64,000 nt of DNA. Origin: Dasyornis broadbenti. Its lineage: Eukaryota; Chordata; Aves; Passeriformes; Dasyornithidae. The DNA lies in contig VZRN01005169.1 of NCBI GenBank assembly GCA_013397935.1, positions 2,592,935 through 2,656,934 of the forward strand. The letters are read 5' to 3'. The position numbers were made by a program, and so were the translations under genes. Positions 1 through 12,650 of this stretch are shown here, piece by piece. The first letter of the stretch is position 1. Every line of letters starts with the position of its first letter. The notes below the pieces were generated by a model that ran no database searches, was not told the origin of the DNA, and worked only from the letters and a program-made list of their open reading frames with translations.

Positions 1-2920
1 AAAGCCTATTTCTTTTCCATCATACTTATTAACACTTCCAAGAAATAAGAGGGCCCTGAAATCTGCAGCAAAGCGATGCTTTAGAGCTCATGAAACGTCT
101 GTACGTTCTTTATTATTAGAAGTGACACCATTGTGCTGTCCAAATGGAGGACTGCCAGAACATGCTGCCAGTCACATTCAGAGCAGCATTGAAAACTCTA
201 ACAAAATGCTCTCCTCTCGCAAGTGCTCTCCCAGTTCAGCTCACAAAAATAATTTAGCGAGAACAAGGGTTGTCTGAATTATTAGTGAGCTGTTGAGCAG
301 AAAAAGATAGCTTATAGTTGCAGCTGGCATCACAAGCTTTTGAGGTCATGCAGCAAGCTGCTCTCCTCACACAGGCTTGCTTAATGTGCTGGGTTTGTTT
401 CATGGCAAAAGTCCATTTTTAATAATATAGACATTATTACAGATTTTATATGAGAGAAGGTGTGTGTGGTCTAACGGGTTGAAAGCTTTGGCACAGATTG
501 CCCGTGTGACCAGGCAATGTGTCTATGCCCAAAGATTGCCAGCTCTTGGGCAAGGAGGGAATAGCATCTCATTTTGCATTTATATAGTGTCTATCACAAT
601 GGGAGCTCTATCCCCTGACAGAGAGTAATAAAAACCCAGTCTGCTTCTTACTCTGGGAGTCTAATCAAAGGAGGTGCCAGCCAGTCATATATTTGTTTTC
701 AGTTAACATGTGATATATTTGATTGTCATATTCGCTTGCATAATACCTGTTTATGTTTCCCCAGATTTCTCCCTTAAAAACCCAATACTGTGACCATTAT
801 TTGAAGTGTTGCTCATGACCAGCAGAAAGGTGTGGTTATACAGCAAGACCATTGCATGTGTGAGGCTGTGACTTGCTGCTTGGCTCTAAACACATTGGCT
901 AGAATTAATTTGAGTTGTGGTAGATGGCACTAGATTCAGTCCTGCTGGTGGCCTGTAGTTGCAAAGGTACTAGAAACAATAATAGAGCCAGGCTGTGAAG
1001 GGTTGGGTGTTTTTCTCGCCTACTGAGGACTGAGAGGTTAATAGTGTAAAATCTTGATGTACTTTATTATTCCTCATTTTAATAGAGAGGAGGCTGGGAA
1101 ATCCAGTGGAGAATCAGAGCGCCACTAGACAGGGGGTGCCATAAACAACTGAGAGAAGACAGTCCCCGAGCTGGCAGCTTTACCATCTGCATGCCAGACA
1201 GGATGCAACTGTGGATATTAAATGGACAAGTGGGGGCTGGCCTGGGAGTGTGGGGAATGAGGCAACAATAAACCCAAGTTAATTTAGTGGGATAGAAGAG
1301 GTCTGGACTTGTTGTTTGTCTCATCTGAGTACTACTTATGTTCCTGGGAACAGCTCGTGAGCTCTATCGCAGAGTAAGAATTTGCAGGCTCAGGGTGGGT
1401 AGAGCTGCAGGTTCTCCAGTCCAGGGCACAGAAACAAGCAGAGATTTTCCATGTACACTCAAGATTCACAGGGCACAGAATAAGGCATTTTGCTGGAGTA
1501 TCTGCTGTCCAAAGGTGCCGAGCAATTCTCAAATATTCCTAATGCATGACTAATTTAAAGCTGGGCGTGACCCAATTTACATTATTTTAGCCCTAGATTT
1601 AACCAAAGAGAGAGATTAATTCTCTTACCCTATGAAATGGATATTGAAGTTGTTCAGTACTTAAGACTTTACAGCAGTGGTGAAAATATTGGAGGCAGGT
1701 AGCTGCATTTGCATGGTAAATTTGTTCCACTTTATTACGTATGTAAATATTTGGTATTTGTGTCCAGTCCACACTCATAAAATCCTTTGAAAAAGATTTG
1801 TTTAGGCTCAGGAAAGCAAAGAGTTCCTTTGGATTGATAAGATGCTTGACAGGGTAATGATTAGGACAATTTTGGCATTCTATGTGAGTAAAGGTGGGAA
1901 ATAGCAGAATGAAGAGTTTCAGAGCAGTGTACCTAGGGCCAGGAGGTTTCGGCACCAGTATTTATTTTTCTGTGGTGACAAGAGCTGCTGGTTTCTATTT
2001 CAACAAAAACTTGGGTCAATGATTTGGGTGTTGTGGTAGAAGCCAGTCACAAGCACTTCCTAGAAGGTTTCCGTCCAAATTACCAATTTTTCTTCACAGA
2101 GGGGAGTTTTCTCAGTTCACCTCCCTGTCTACCATAGACGGGTAGACACTGGTGATTTTTTCATCTACTATGCCACTGAAAAAAGAGGGGTCTGAGCCCA
2201 AATGCATTCCAAAAAGAAGTGGTTTTGAGAAACATTCCAGTTCAAGTTCATCTCGCCTTCAGCAGCAATCCTGGTGTTACACAATCCTCCTTCAATTTGT
2301 TATTAATTCAGTTCATTTTCATTCAGTTCTTTCTGCATCTTCTGATAAGATGGCAAAGGAACTATTTTGTTTAATGAAAATAATCACATACATGCCCACA
2401 CACACACGTACAATCAATCACATTTTAAGTATATTAAACAGTGGTGCCGTAAATACTGTGGGAAGTAAGTGGGTTTAGAAAGCATGACCTTAGAACAACT
2501 GTGAAACAATTTGCTGCTGACAACGTTTCTTTAAAAGGAACAAGTCTGGATTTATTGTAGATAAATGGTCCATTGGGAAACATTCACTATTTTCAATGTC
2601 ACATACAGGAAACCCACCACATATGTTATTAAGACAAAATGTGTCCTTTCAGATTGTAGATTTTGAGTGAAACATTGCTGATGTGCCCTGTGAAAATAAC
2701 TCTTTATTTATAGCAATGCAGATTTATTTTAACATTTATATATTAACAGATATATGCAAGAGTTCGGTGATTGAAGACCTAAATTTCTAAAACTCTTTCT
2801 TCTACTGTAACTCCAAAGCAGGGAGCAAGAGAAAGCTGAACTATACTAGAAACAGACCTCAAATCGTAGCAGTGTCTCCAAAGATGAATATGGACAGATG
2901 GGATCTTTTCTCCTCCTGCT
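1..2920. other. Unique AT-rich non-coding DNA, no gene seen
   Basis: Short open frames (for example 1599-1955 on the minus strand, 118 codons, and 2152-2478 on the plus strand, 108 codons) resemble no protein family and overlap stops in all other frames. I see no CR1 piece here, and no promoter or splice structure I could defend. A short stretch near 579-630 may be an old LINE end and is listed separately. Confidence 0.65.
579..630 (+). repeat. Possible ancient LINE 3'-end fragment (L3/CR1-like)
   Basis: The words TAGTGTCTATCACAATGGG and the following CTCTATCCCCTGA resemble the 'GCGCCTAGCACAATGGGG...' tail of very old amniote LINEs. The likeness is from memory and covers only about 50 bases, so a chance match is possible. 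Confidence 0.25.
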
Positions 2921-2950
2921 GAGACCTGGCCAGGTGGAAGCCAGCTGTGG

Positions 2951-3002
2951 TCTGGAAAAGCTACACAGCTGTGTGATCTGGAGAAACTGCACAGCTGCGT
3001 GA
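2951..3002. repeat. 26-bp tandem duplication, two copies
   Basis: Two adjacent 26-base units (2951-2976 and 2977-3002) both begin TCTGGA and carry CACAGCTG near the end. They differ at about four positions. This reads as a simple tandem duplication that has since diverged. The end of unit 2 overlaps the left arm of the inverted repeat at 2998-3036. Confidence 0.8.
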
Positions 3003-3036
3003 GCCCACATCACTTCTGGACTGAAGTGGGCTCACG
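2998..3036. repeat. 11-bp perfect inverted repeat with 17-base spacer
   Basis: The left arm CGTGAGCCCAC (2998-3008) is the exact reverse complement of GTGGGCTCACG (3026-3036). The pairing can be extended outward by GCTGC/GCAGC if a two-base bulge is allowed on the right side. CACTTC/GAAGTG in the spacer is an alternative inner pairing. No function is implied by the sequence. Confidence 0.75.
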
Positions 3037-3126
3037 TGCAGCCAGGTGGGGCTTTCCTTTCACAAACACTTGGCACGGGACTGGAGTGGCTCTGTGAAAG
3101 CTGCTTCCTATTTGCACGAAAATTAG

Positions 3127-3496
3127 AATTATCAAATCATAGAGGCTGGAAGAGACCTCCAAGATCATCAAGTCCACCCTTTGACTGAACACCACTATAT
3201 CAACTAAACCATACACCAAGTGCCGTGTCCAGTTATTTCCTTCCAGAACTGTTGACTCCACCACTTCTCTTGTCAGCCTGTGTTCCAATGCTTGACTCCC
3301 TTTCAGTGGAGAAAGCGTGACAATCTCTTTCCTAATATCCAACCTGAACGTCCCTGGCACAACCTCAGGCTATTTCCCCTTGTCCTGCCGCTGGTAGTCT
3401 GTGAGTAAAGACCAACCCTCACTCAACTACAGCCTCCTTTCAGGAAGCTGAAGAGAGCAGTAAGATCTCCCAGAGCCTCCTTTTCTCCTAAACAAG
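3127..3496 (-). mobile_element. CR1 LINE, 3' end, 5'-truncated
   Basis: Read on the minus strand, this has the usual CR1 3' order: an AGGAGAAAAGGAGGCTCTGG-like stretch, then a 'TTCAGGTTGGATATTAGGAA' region, then a 'GTGGTGGAGTC' region, ending in the tail TTGATGATCTTGGAGGTCTC and a decayed ATGATT end. A frame stays open across it on the minus strand (3010-3360, 116 codons). That frame shares FRLDIRK, EVVES and DLMIL with the translated copy at 12150-12650, so both belong to the same CR1 subfamily. It is not a host gene. Confidence 0.92.
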
Positions 3497-3914
3497 TATG
3501 TAGGAAAAGGGTCTGATGGTTTATTCAGAGTTTGGAATAACAGTTTTGGGTGTTAAACCACCAAATCCTGCTCTCTCTGGGAGTCCTCATGGCTGTGCCT
3601 GTGCCGTGGAACCACAGGTGCCAGGATGGAGTGAAGGGCTGTGGTCTGGTCAGTCCAGCCATCACCATGCTCCATGGCACAGATCTGGGCTGGGAGAGCT
3701 AAAACTCTCCCAGGAAACGTCCAGACATAATTTGGGCGATAGCACAAGCCAAGCATTGCTCTCAAGAGGCTATTTGGATGCAGCCGCCCTGCTGGGGTTT
3801 CTTTGGGAGGGAGAGTTAGGCATGTGGACATGAGTCAGGCTGCACCACTCAGCCTCGGGGCCAAGGCACGAGGCTCACCTGTGTGGTTCTGCACTCGTCA
3901 GGTGATTCAGGAGC

Positions 3915-3994
3915 ACTTCCATCCCTCAGGCCTCCAGATGTAAAATGGGGATCACCATTTCTTGCTGAGAATGAAGGCTCTGAATATAAGTGTA
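3915..3994 (+). repeat. MIR/CORE-SINE-like fragment
   Basis: The series CCTCAGGCCTCC, AGATGTAAAATGGGGAT and ATCACCATTTCTTGCTGAGAATGAAGG follows the plus-strand order of a MIR-type SINE ('CTCAGTTTCCTCATCTGTAAAATGGGGATAATA...'). The copy is strongly diverged, as expected for an element that predates birds. The call rests on remembered consensus, not on a search. Confidence 0.5.
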
Positions 3995-4457
3995 TTAAAA
4001 AATCAGGGACACAGCTTTCATGAGAAAAGTGTACTTCACTTGTGATTTAAAAGTATAAGCTACTACAATTTCCAAAAGCAGATAAACAATTTCATTCTCT
4101 TTACCTTATAGTGCTTTGCCAAAATGCTTATCTGAAACCAAAAGGTAAAACCCATTTAATTATCATATTTGGGAATTTAGTGTATTTTCATTTCTTAATT
4201 ATACTCTTATAAGCACAAACCCATGAAATTGATGTTGAAATTCCTATATTTCTAGTCCTCTGACGTACCTGAGAAATAGATTCTTCTGCAATTATTCTGA
4301 ATTCAAGGGAACTGGTCTTCTTTATATATAAAAAAAAAAAAATTCACAATCATTTTTGCAGTCAAAAATTTTACACATTTTCAAGTTGTGATAAATACAT
4401 GAGAATTACTAATTTATTTTTCCATTCTTATTTTCAAAGTTCACCCCAAATTAAAGG

Positions 4458-4550
4458 GCGCAGGAGAGGAAGAAAGAAAGGGAAAAGAGAACACAAGGAA
4501 GTGAAAGAAAATGAAAAAGAGAGGAAGATGTAAAGCAAAGGAAAGATGTA
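4458..4550 (+). repeat. Purine-rich (GA) low-complexity tract
   Basis: About 90 bases are almost all A and G on the plus strand (GGAAGAAAGAAAGGGAAAAG and similar). It is an ordinary polypurine tract with no exact repeat unit. Confidence 0.8.
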
Positions 4551-5781
4551 TCTGTCCCACAAATAGGGGAGGAAAATAAATGTTTAATGAGACGTGCTTG
4601 GAGTATCTTTTCCTGAGGCTTCAAACGCCAGTGGACGCTGTGTCTCCCAGCTTCGAGTGCAATAGACGGGTGTTTGATTGTATGTGAAAATTGGGGGAAT
4701 TAGTAACTTTGTTTATGTGTATTTGCTCCATGTTACAAAACAAATCTCTTTATTGGGTATAAAAGGTGGAAAAGCAGAGAAGGAGAACAGAAAGCCAAAC
4801 CTGCATGGCAATGAGCAGTGGAACTGGCAGGAGCGATTACTTTACATTCTCTTTGTCTGAAATTATCTATTTCCATTCTATAGCATCTTTGTTTGTCGTT
4901 CCCCTGCCTATGTGGTTGCACATAGACTTCCTTTGTTTCCAAATCCAAAACCATTATCATGTTACCTTTAAAGTTTGGCATCCAGAGACACAGGGGTCAC
5001 CAGTGCCACTTTGTGCAGGGCTTGTATGACTTCATTAGCTAAATAGAACTGTGGGAACAGATTCTGAGTGACCCTCAAGCCATGGAGAACTGTGCTTTGC
5101 TCTTTTTTTTTTTTTTTTAATGTTGTTCCAAAGACACCCAAAATGTTATTTCAGTGGTGTTTTCAGTGACAGTCTTCTAGAGACCCAGATTTGCCAGGAG
5201 TACAGGATATATCTGCTGTATACAGAAGGCCAAATTCTGCCCCACTGTGGGTAGCTCTGAGGGTGTTGTAAGAGTGGCAAGCTCTCTCAAATTCACAAAT
5301 GTCATTTTTGCTTGATCATTGTCACCAGAAATCTTGATTTTTCATCAGTTTTAACCTATGGAACCAAACCACTTTTCCCCAAGCATTTTAGATTAGATTT
5401 TGTACCTGGTACCACCTTCCCATGGAGCTCTGCGTGAGTTTCACACACAGTCACATGTTTTTGAAATCAAATCTCCTTTAATGAATGGAGGCTTGGAAGC
5501 AGGAGGAAAAGATGGGAGGACCTGATATATTTTTTCTAACCATGGGAACTCATGGAATTTGTTTTGAGACAGAGTCTGGCCGGGCTGCACCAGCACTAGC
5601 ACTTTCAGGACTTTCACACGGATTTTCAGATGTGTTGGTGTTTTGGTGCCAAATTCTTGTTCTCATTACAGTTCAGCTTCTATTACACAGAAGATGGTGC
5701 ATGGAAGAGAAGGAATTGCAATTTATCCACTACTGACATGCTGAACTGTCAGCAGTCATCTCATGGGTGTCTTTGGTGAAT

Positions 5782-5918
5782 ATCACAGACTCAGGATGGT
5801 TTGAGAGGGAAGGGACCTCACAGATTACCAAGTCCCCTGCCATATGCAGGGGACACCTTCCACTAGAACAGAGTATACTGGGATTTCACCAGAAACTTCA
5901 ACATGGCCAGGATTCAAT
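5782..5918 (-). mobile_element. CR1 LINE, 3' end fragment
   Basis: The plus strand reads as the reverse complement of a CR1 tail: ATCACAGACTCAGGATGG, GAAGGGACCTCACAGATTAC, CCCTGCCATATGCAGGGGAC, ACCTTCCACTAGA and CATGGCCAGG. It belongs to the same subfamily as the copies at 47498 and 63412 but is more decayed. The upstream part of the element is missing. Confidence 0.8.
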
Positions 5919-8900
5919 CTGTTGGACTCATTACAAGGAAAAAGATAATTAGTTTGAACTTTATTTCACACCCTTCCTCTACACCTGTTCACAAAATGTT
6001 TTGGTTTAGCTACTTCCATCAGTGAGTGAACGATCTACTATATTGGGAATGGCCATCTGGGTCCTGATGGATTTTCTGCTCTGTAGTTTACCTCTCAAGC
6101 CTTTGGCACGTGCTGGAAGTGACTCTATCCAAACAAGATACCTGCCACATGGACAGGCAGTAATAACACATTGCCGTACCTGAAATTATTACCCAACATG
6201 CTTCAACTACTGAGCAACGTTCTTATTCTCCCACACGTTTCTCCAACTCTATTTTATTTCAATACATTAAAGCCCATCCTTACTGGCATCATTAATGGCC
6301 TACATAAAATCAAATGTGTAGGAGATCAAGTGGAAGAATCAGTGTTTATATTTGGATGTTATTGTTTAAAGCAAAGCCAGATCATTAGATCAGTAAACAG
6401 CACTTTAGCTAGAAACTTGGTCAGATGATAAGCACATAGTTTATTATTAGATAGTACTTTATTATACTTTCAAAGACAAACTAGATTAACAGGGTGAAAT
6501 GATCGTTTTCCACTAGTAATTAAAGTGATGCAATATCTTTGGAGCTAAACCATGATGAATTTTTGAAGGGAATTGGATTAGAATTTCAACATAGGGCTGG
6601 ATCCAGACTTTTATGAGAATGCTCATTTTCGTTCTGTTCACATGGAGCTTCCCCGCCTACTTCAAAAGGCTCCTAATCCCAAACCAATGTCTGTTTAAAT
6701 GACCTTTGTTTGAAAACAATATTTGGCTTGGGCTAAATAAAAGTCCATCTCTTTTAACCTAGCACAAACCATGATAAAAGCACTGAAGTCAATAGTCATA
6801 TTACAGTCTCGAGGTCCAGATCTTTCAGAAGGTTAAGAAAGGCAAAAATAAGAAAGGAAAATAAACAAGATTTCCAAAGATTCTCGATTAGATGTTCAGT
6901 GGCTTCATATCTCTCCCTGGTGCCTACACATGAGTAAGGGAGCAGAGGATCTCAGCCTCCCTCTTTGACTTTCTGATGCAAGTAGATACTGATGTGAATG
7001 TTTGGGGCTGAGCCAACCTATGAGGTCTGGATTTTGGTTCAGATCCAAAAGCAATAGAATTTTCTCTTCTGGATTTATGTTACACAGTTTTACCTCAGCA
7101 AAACAAATGCAGAGATTTCTCAGTTGTGTCTGGGATGAACCTAAACCCAAAACAAAAAGTGTATTTTGTCTTTACATATCTCTGTTTGTTACCTCCTGGC
7201 CTATCTGTTCAGTAGGAAAAACCCAGAGCATCAGAGGATTTGGGATATTCTGTCACTGCAAACACATCTACTGTATTACTTGGGCTATTCACTGACTCCA
7301 GCTGCCTTTGAAGAATTTGTTGAAAAAAATATGAAATCTCTACCTTGGTTTCTTGTTTGTGGTATGCCAAGCTATGAATTAAAGTTCCAAAGTTATGCAT
7401 AAGTCACTGATGTGTTAATTTGGTTAAAGCTAGAGGTGAGCAGCTCATCTTTGTGACTGACAGATACAGTATTAGCACCTGTGTCTGCCTTGCTTGGCTT
7501 CTCTCTCTTTCCATTGTAATTGCATCTAAAATCCACACATGGAAAGAGGCAGAGTTACTCGTCAGAGTTGATCTGTCCTGGAGAAATGGTGGCAACAGCT
7601 TTTGCTTTCAATTTCTACTTAAAAAAAAAGAAGAAAAAGGGGGGTGGTTTATTCTTGTGCTGATCTGTTGCTGGTGGCAGACAGCAAGTAAGCTTAGCAA
7701 TATTTACTATTTCTCAGGTGTCAGTTATTTATTTAGTTTTATATGTTGAGGTTCACTATTGCAGGACTTGGGACAATTTCCCACTCTCTCTTTGCTGATC
7801 TTATAAAGGATTCCATTCTGAGCCCAAATTTTGCAGCTTGCCCTCTCAAGTTAACCTATCAGTTTAATAGTCCTGCACAATATATTCATTTTTTATCCAT
7901 GGATCCATCTTTAAGTTCATCCATCTTTTATCCATGCATGCAGTCATCTCTTCCAGTGCAAGTCAGGTCCTCATCCTCACATCATTTCCATCAAATTCCT
8001 TGTAGAGGGTGGACTGATTCCGGAAGGACTGAGAGCCCCACCCATAACCCACCATGTGGTTCATGCTGGTTTATTTTATATTGATGAGAGTTTATCTATC
8101 TTCTGCACCGTAAATAATTCTGAATATATTTCAGATTACTTCATACTGTTTATCTTCACATAATGCTCACTGGAAGGAACACTGGAGGTGTAGGAAGATG
8201 TACACGATGGAGCATAAGAACATTGATTTGCAGGACGAAAAGAGGAGAATAATTTTTGGTTGCCGTTTTATTGGTCCTCTTTTTTTAATCAAGAGAGTTG
8301 TACATGTACATTTTACTTCCATTTTTAGTTGTGCCTGTGCAGCAACTCAGATTTATCTGTGTATAACTAAGGAGACTGTTCACATTTACATATGTATATA
8401 TATATTTGTCCGAATTTTACTACTCTAAATAAAAAAAACCACGACTTTTCCTCACTTCCTCTTAAAAGTACTCATGGAAACATTAGATAGCTATCAGGAG
8501 CTTCCTTAAGCACAGAAATGTCATCCTCATCCATTTGACCTGCTAAGAAATTAATCTCACATCGTTGTAAGTTGGAGAGAGTTTTTAAGAAGGTAAACGC
8601 TTTTTTTTTTTCCCTTTTAATAGCAAATACTATCAAGAATGTTTGAAAACTTTTAGAATTCCCATCCAAGTTAATCCTTTTAAACCTAGCTATGCTTATT
8701 AGCTTTCTTTGAACAGATAAGGCTTAAACAGATGTGTCATTTGAAGAACTGAAGTCAATTTAATAGCAAAGAAGGATACAAAATAGTGGCTACAGAAGGT
8801 GAAATGTGGCATTTGATGAAATAGTGGTGATACATTTTTAAATCTCTTCTAAAACTATATTGTTGAAATGACAGAAATTACTAGTGAGCTGTTATGGTTT

Positions 8901-11900
8901 TAGGAATTATAGGCATCAACCTATTTAGTGGTGCTAAGAAGCAGCTTGAATCCCTGGCTGTCTCTCTCAAGTCATTTCTGATGGCATGGCAGCTTCTGCA
9001 GTTCGCTCTATCTGCCGACAAGAAGTGCCTTGAATTTATCAGCCGGTGGGTTGAAATGTAAAGATAGGAAACCTCTTTATCCATCTTTAGGAGTAGAAGG
9101 AAATTCTTAAGTCATCTGAATTAAAATGGCAATTTTAATTGAGTTCTTGCCTGTATCTCATTGTGCATCCCCCCCGGATGGTGGCAGCTGAGACACACCA
9201 CATCACCTCATTTGGATTGTCCTATTGTGCCAGGGGATGTGTCTGCTGGGGCTGGGCAGGGTATTTAACAGGGATGTGTATAGCAAGTGTCTACAGAGTT
9301 GAAAGACATTTCATTAGACATATCTGCAGCATACACAGGCGGCACAACTTTGCAGTAAGGGCATATCGTGCTGCACCGTCAAGGAAGAGTCAAAGGAAAT
9401 TTTTCCACTTTGCCATACAAAGCTTATCTCGGAAGGTTATTTACAGTTAATATTCCAAACAGGAGCTTCTGAGTTTCAGAGCCATCTCCGAAAGCATGCT
9501 CTGGGAATTTAAAGCAGAGGCAGTTTTGGAAACAGGGGGTGCAGAAATATCTGGAGGGGGGAGCTACTGGCTGAACATTTTTATTTTCTGCCTCCACTGT
9601 GGCATATATGTGGGACTTTACTCCTCAAGACAGCAGCCCACTCACCCTGGAAGAGACCTCAGTGGGTGCCTCAAAATGTGTCTCCTCAGCAGTGCTCCAG
9701 TAGGATACAGAAGCCTTACGCTAAACACGAATTAAGCTCTTTGTTAGCAATCCCTGCTATTATAAACCATCATGAATTGCCTTAACATCCCTTTCCCTTC
9801 TGCAGCTGCTGTAATCAAACAAAAAAGTTCTGTGTGTATTTTTCCAGCATTGCTGTATCTGAGGAAAATGAATCCAAACCTAAATTTCAAGGAGACCCTC
9901 TTTGCAAGCCATCCCAGAGATAACCAGGGGGCTGGGGAAGGGTTAACACCTGTGTCCAGGCTGGACACTGTCCCGTGAGGATCAGCCCAACAGATGAGGT
10001 AATAGGGTTTTGCTGAGGCAGAGGAAAGGGGTGGCTTAATGAGAGATGAACCGGAGCTGGAGCCAAATTTAAATTAATTAACTTCAGCTAGACTGAAATT
10101 CTATTGTGAAAAGTCAATGACTGGGGCTAGTGAGCAAACTTGGAAACACCAGGCTGGGAAGGGAGTAAAATAATGAGCATGGATCTCACAGAGACACAGA
10201 TAACAAAGCCTTCAATGGTTTGCAGCTACTGGCGCACTGTGACTTGCCAGAGCTGTCTCTGGGCCCGTCTCTGAGTGACCACTGTTGCTAAGCCCGGAGT
10301 GCCTTTGCAGTCAGCCTCAGAACTGGACAGATCAGAGGCCTCAGATCCTTGTTTTACAGAAATCTCCACCTCCTGGAATAAATTTATTATAAGGCCATTG
10401 CAGCTGCTTCTTAGCATTTATATTCTCTTTTTTTTTCTGTATTCCTGGGAAGAGATGGTAGGGGAATGAAACCTAAATATATACAAAATGCTTCAGACAT
10501 AAGCACAATCCTGTCATTCATTTATTTTGCAATTTAATTTTTTTTTAAGCCAACCTCCTGATTTCGAGTGTATGAAATTCACAACACTGTCGTGTGACAA
10601 AAGCTAACTTGAATAAGCAAGCTCTCCATGACTGAATCTTTTAATATTAATGCTTTTGTTCATTTTCAGTAAAGAAAATCCTGGGCCAGATCCTCAGCTA
10701 TTGCCAGTGGGTGAGGGACCACCAAAAAGAAGCTTCATAGAAGCCAGTCATAATATTCAACAGTCTTGCTCTGTAACACGGGTTTTTTAATTTTACTTTT
10801 TAAAAAAACAATTACATGTGCAGGAAAAATTCATTTCCTCTAGTTTCGTTCACTTCGTTCACCAAAATGTCCCTCCCCTGAGTAGCCAATGGAGAGATCA
10901 CCATCCCTTCAAAGACCTCTGTAGTCCTTGGAGACGTCACCTTATCAAGATTTTTTGCAGAAGCAACCTGAAAGACTGACATTTGAAAGATTTAGGCTGA
11001 ATGGAAAGACTGGAAAAATTCCTAAGAGAAGTGTGGACAAGAAAGAAGACTGAAAATTTGGGATGGCCTCTGGTCTTTAATTCTGATTCAACAAAGTAAT
11101 CTAAATTTAATACATGAGATAAAGTGTTGAGTATGTGCATTCATGCTTTGCTGAGAGGTACTGAGACAAAGGTATGGATGCCAACTGTTTTACTGAGCCA
11201 GGCTTCCAGTCATCATTTTTGTTGCTATTTTACCATGAACAACAATTTTGAGGTCTGTTAATAATATAAGCAGAGGAGGTCACTTGTGCAGCAAAGGACT
11301 GACAGCAGCAGCTCAAAGGTGCTGTGACACAGGCTCAGTGGTGTGGAATGGAACCCCCTGTGCGCTCCTGCTCTCTCCTTTAACAGACTAAACACACGTG
11401 TCTCTTTAGCCACTTAGAAAAAGATGTTATGAAATGGCTGTAGTCACAAATGGAGATCTAAATGGTTTTAGCGTAATATGGCAATCTGTTCACAAATCCT
11501 GATGTGTTTACAAAACATATCCTTGCTGCCTAATACGTTTATTTTAACACTTTATTCAGGCTTAAATGCCATTTTCACATGCTGGGTTTGTTTGGATTTT
11601 GCATAAGGTTGTACCACTTATTCAGGAATGTTGGACAATAATGCAGCGTTGGGAAAGAGTTCAACTTTTGTTTGGGTTGAATCACATTCAACTTCTGTTA
11701 TTCACCATTTAGGGCCTGAGTCATCAAATAACAGTTGGAACTGTTTAGTTTCTGTTCTCAGCCAGAACAGGTGACCTTCTCATTGGTATGACCACAGGCA
11801 ACAGAAGTTAGTCTCACCTGGACAGAGCAGGACAGGGGTTAAGTGATTTCCAACGTAATCAAGTGTTTTGCCATAGTGGAGTTTCACTCAGTCAGGAGCA

Positions 11901-12149
11901 AATATCCACAACTTTTCAGATCAACATGCAGGTTTGAAACATAATTGGATTCCTCCCCAGTTCTGTACCTTTTGTTGGTAGGCACACAGTTCACTTTTTA
12001 TCCCTGTTTTCGGTAGATGAGGGAATTCTGTTCCACCTAGGTGAACAATTACTTGGCACTGGCTGTGTTCATCTTTTCCCAGGATGTTTTCAGCACATCT
12101 CATACCTGTGCTTCACACTGTGTACCTTGCAAATGCTCCAGACACTGTG
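5919..12149. other. About 6.2 kb of unique non-coding DNA
   Basis: No gene or confident repeat is visible. Open frames are all under 115 codons and unrelated to known families. Small features are an AT-rich (TA)n stretch near 8390-8406, repeated ATCCAT words near 7894-7940, a 9-bp duplication (TTCGTTCAC twice) near 10843-10861, and a T-rich run near 10539. The words AGATCCTCAGCT near 10688 recall an ancient amniote repeat but are too short to call. Confidence 0.6.
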
Positions 12150-12650
12150 AATGTCCAGTTCTGGGCCCCTCACTTCAAGACAGACAGTGAGATGCTGGAG
12201 CATGTCCAGAGAAGGGCAGCAAAGCTGAGGAAGGGTCTGGGGAGTAAGTCCTGTGAGGAGAGGCTGAGGGAGCTGGGAATGTTTAGCCTGGAGAAAAGGA
12301 GGCTCAGGGGAGACCTTATGGCTCTCTACAACTTCCTGACAGCAGATTGCATCAGGGTGGGGGTCGGTCTCCTCTTCCAAGTAGCAAGTTACAGGACAAC
12401 AGGAAATGTCCTGAAGCTGCACAAGGACAGGTTCAGGTTGGACATCAGGAAGAATGTCTTCACGGAAAAGGTGGTGAAACATTGGAGCAGGTTGCCCAGG
12501 GAGGTGGTGGAGTCACCATCCCTGGAGGTGTTTGAGGGACAACATGGCACTTGGTGTTATGGTTTAGCTGACAAGGTGGTGTTCAGCCAAAGGCTGGACT
12601 TGATGATCTTGGTGGTCTTTTCTGACCTCCTTTATTCCATGGTTCTATAC
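12150..12650 (+). mobile_element. CR1 LINE, longest 3' end in the window
   Basis: The copy begins in GTCCAGTTCTGGGCCCC. It continues through GGAGCATGTCCAGAGAAGGG, GAGAGGCTGAGGGAGCTGGG, GGAGAAAAGGAGGCTC, GGTTCAGGTTGGACATCAGG, GCCCAGGGAGGTGGTGGAGTC and CTTGATGATCTTGGTGGTC, and ends near GGTTCTATAC. This is the end of ORF2 plus the 3' UTR, cut off at the 5' side as is usual for CR1. A 238-codon open frame (12084-12800, plus strand) runs through it and into both flanks. It is a by-product of the repeat, not a host protein. Confidence 0.95.

Larger units (their letters stand above)
3497..5781. other. Non-coding DNA with one old SINE-like piece and a purine tract
   Basis: No gene is seen. The open frames at 3516-3833 (plus, 105 codons) and 3553-3831 (minus, 92 codons) lie opposite each other in a slightly GC-richer stretch and match nothing I know. 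Short A or T runs lie at 4329-4341 and 5103-5118. Confidence 0.6.
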
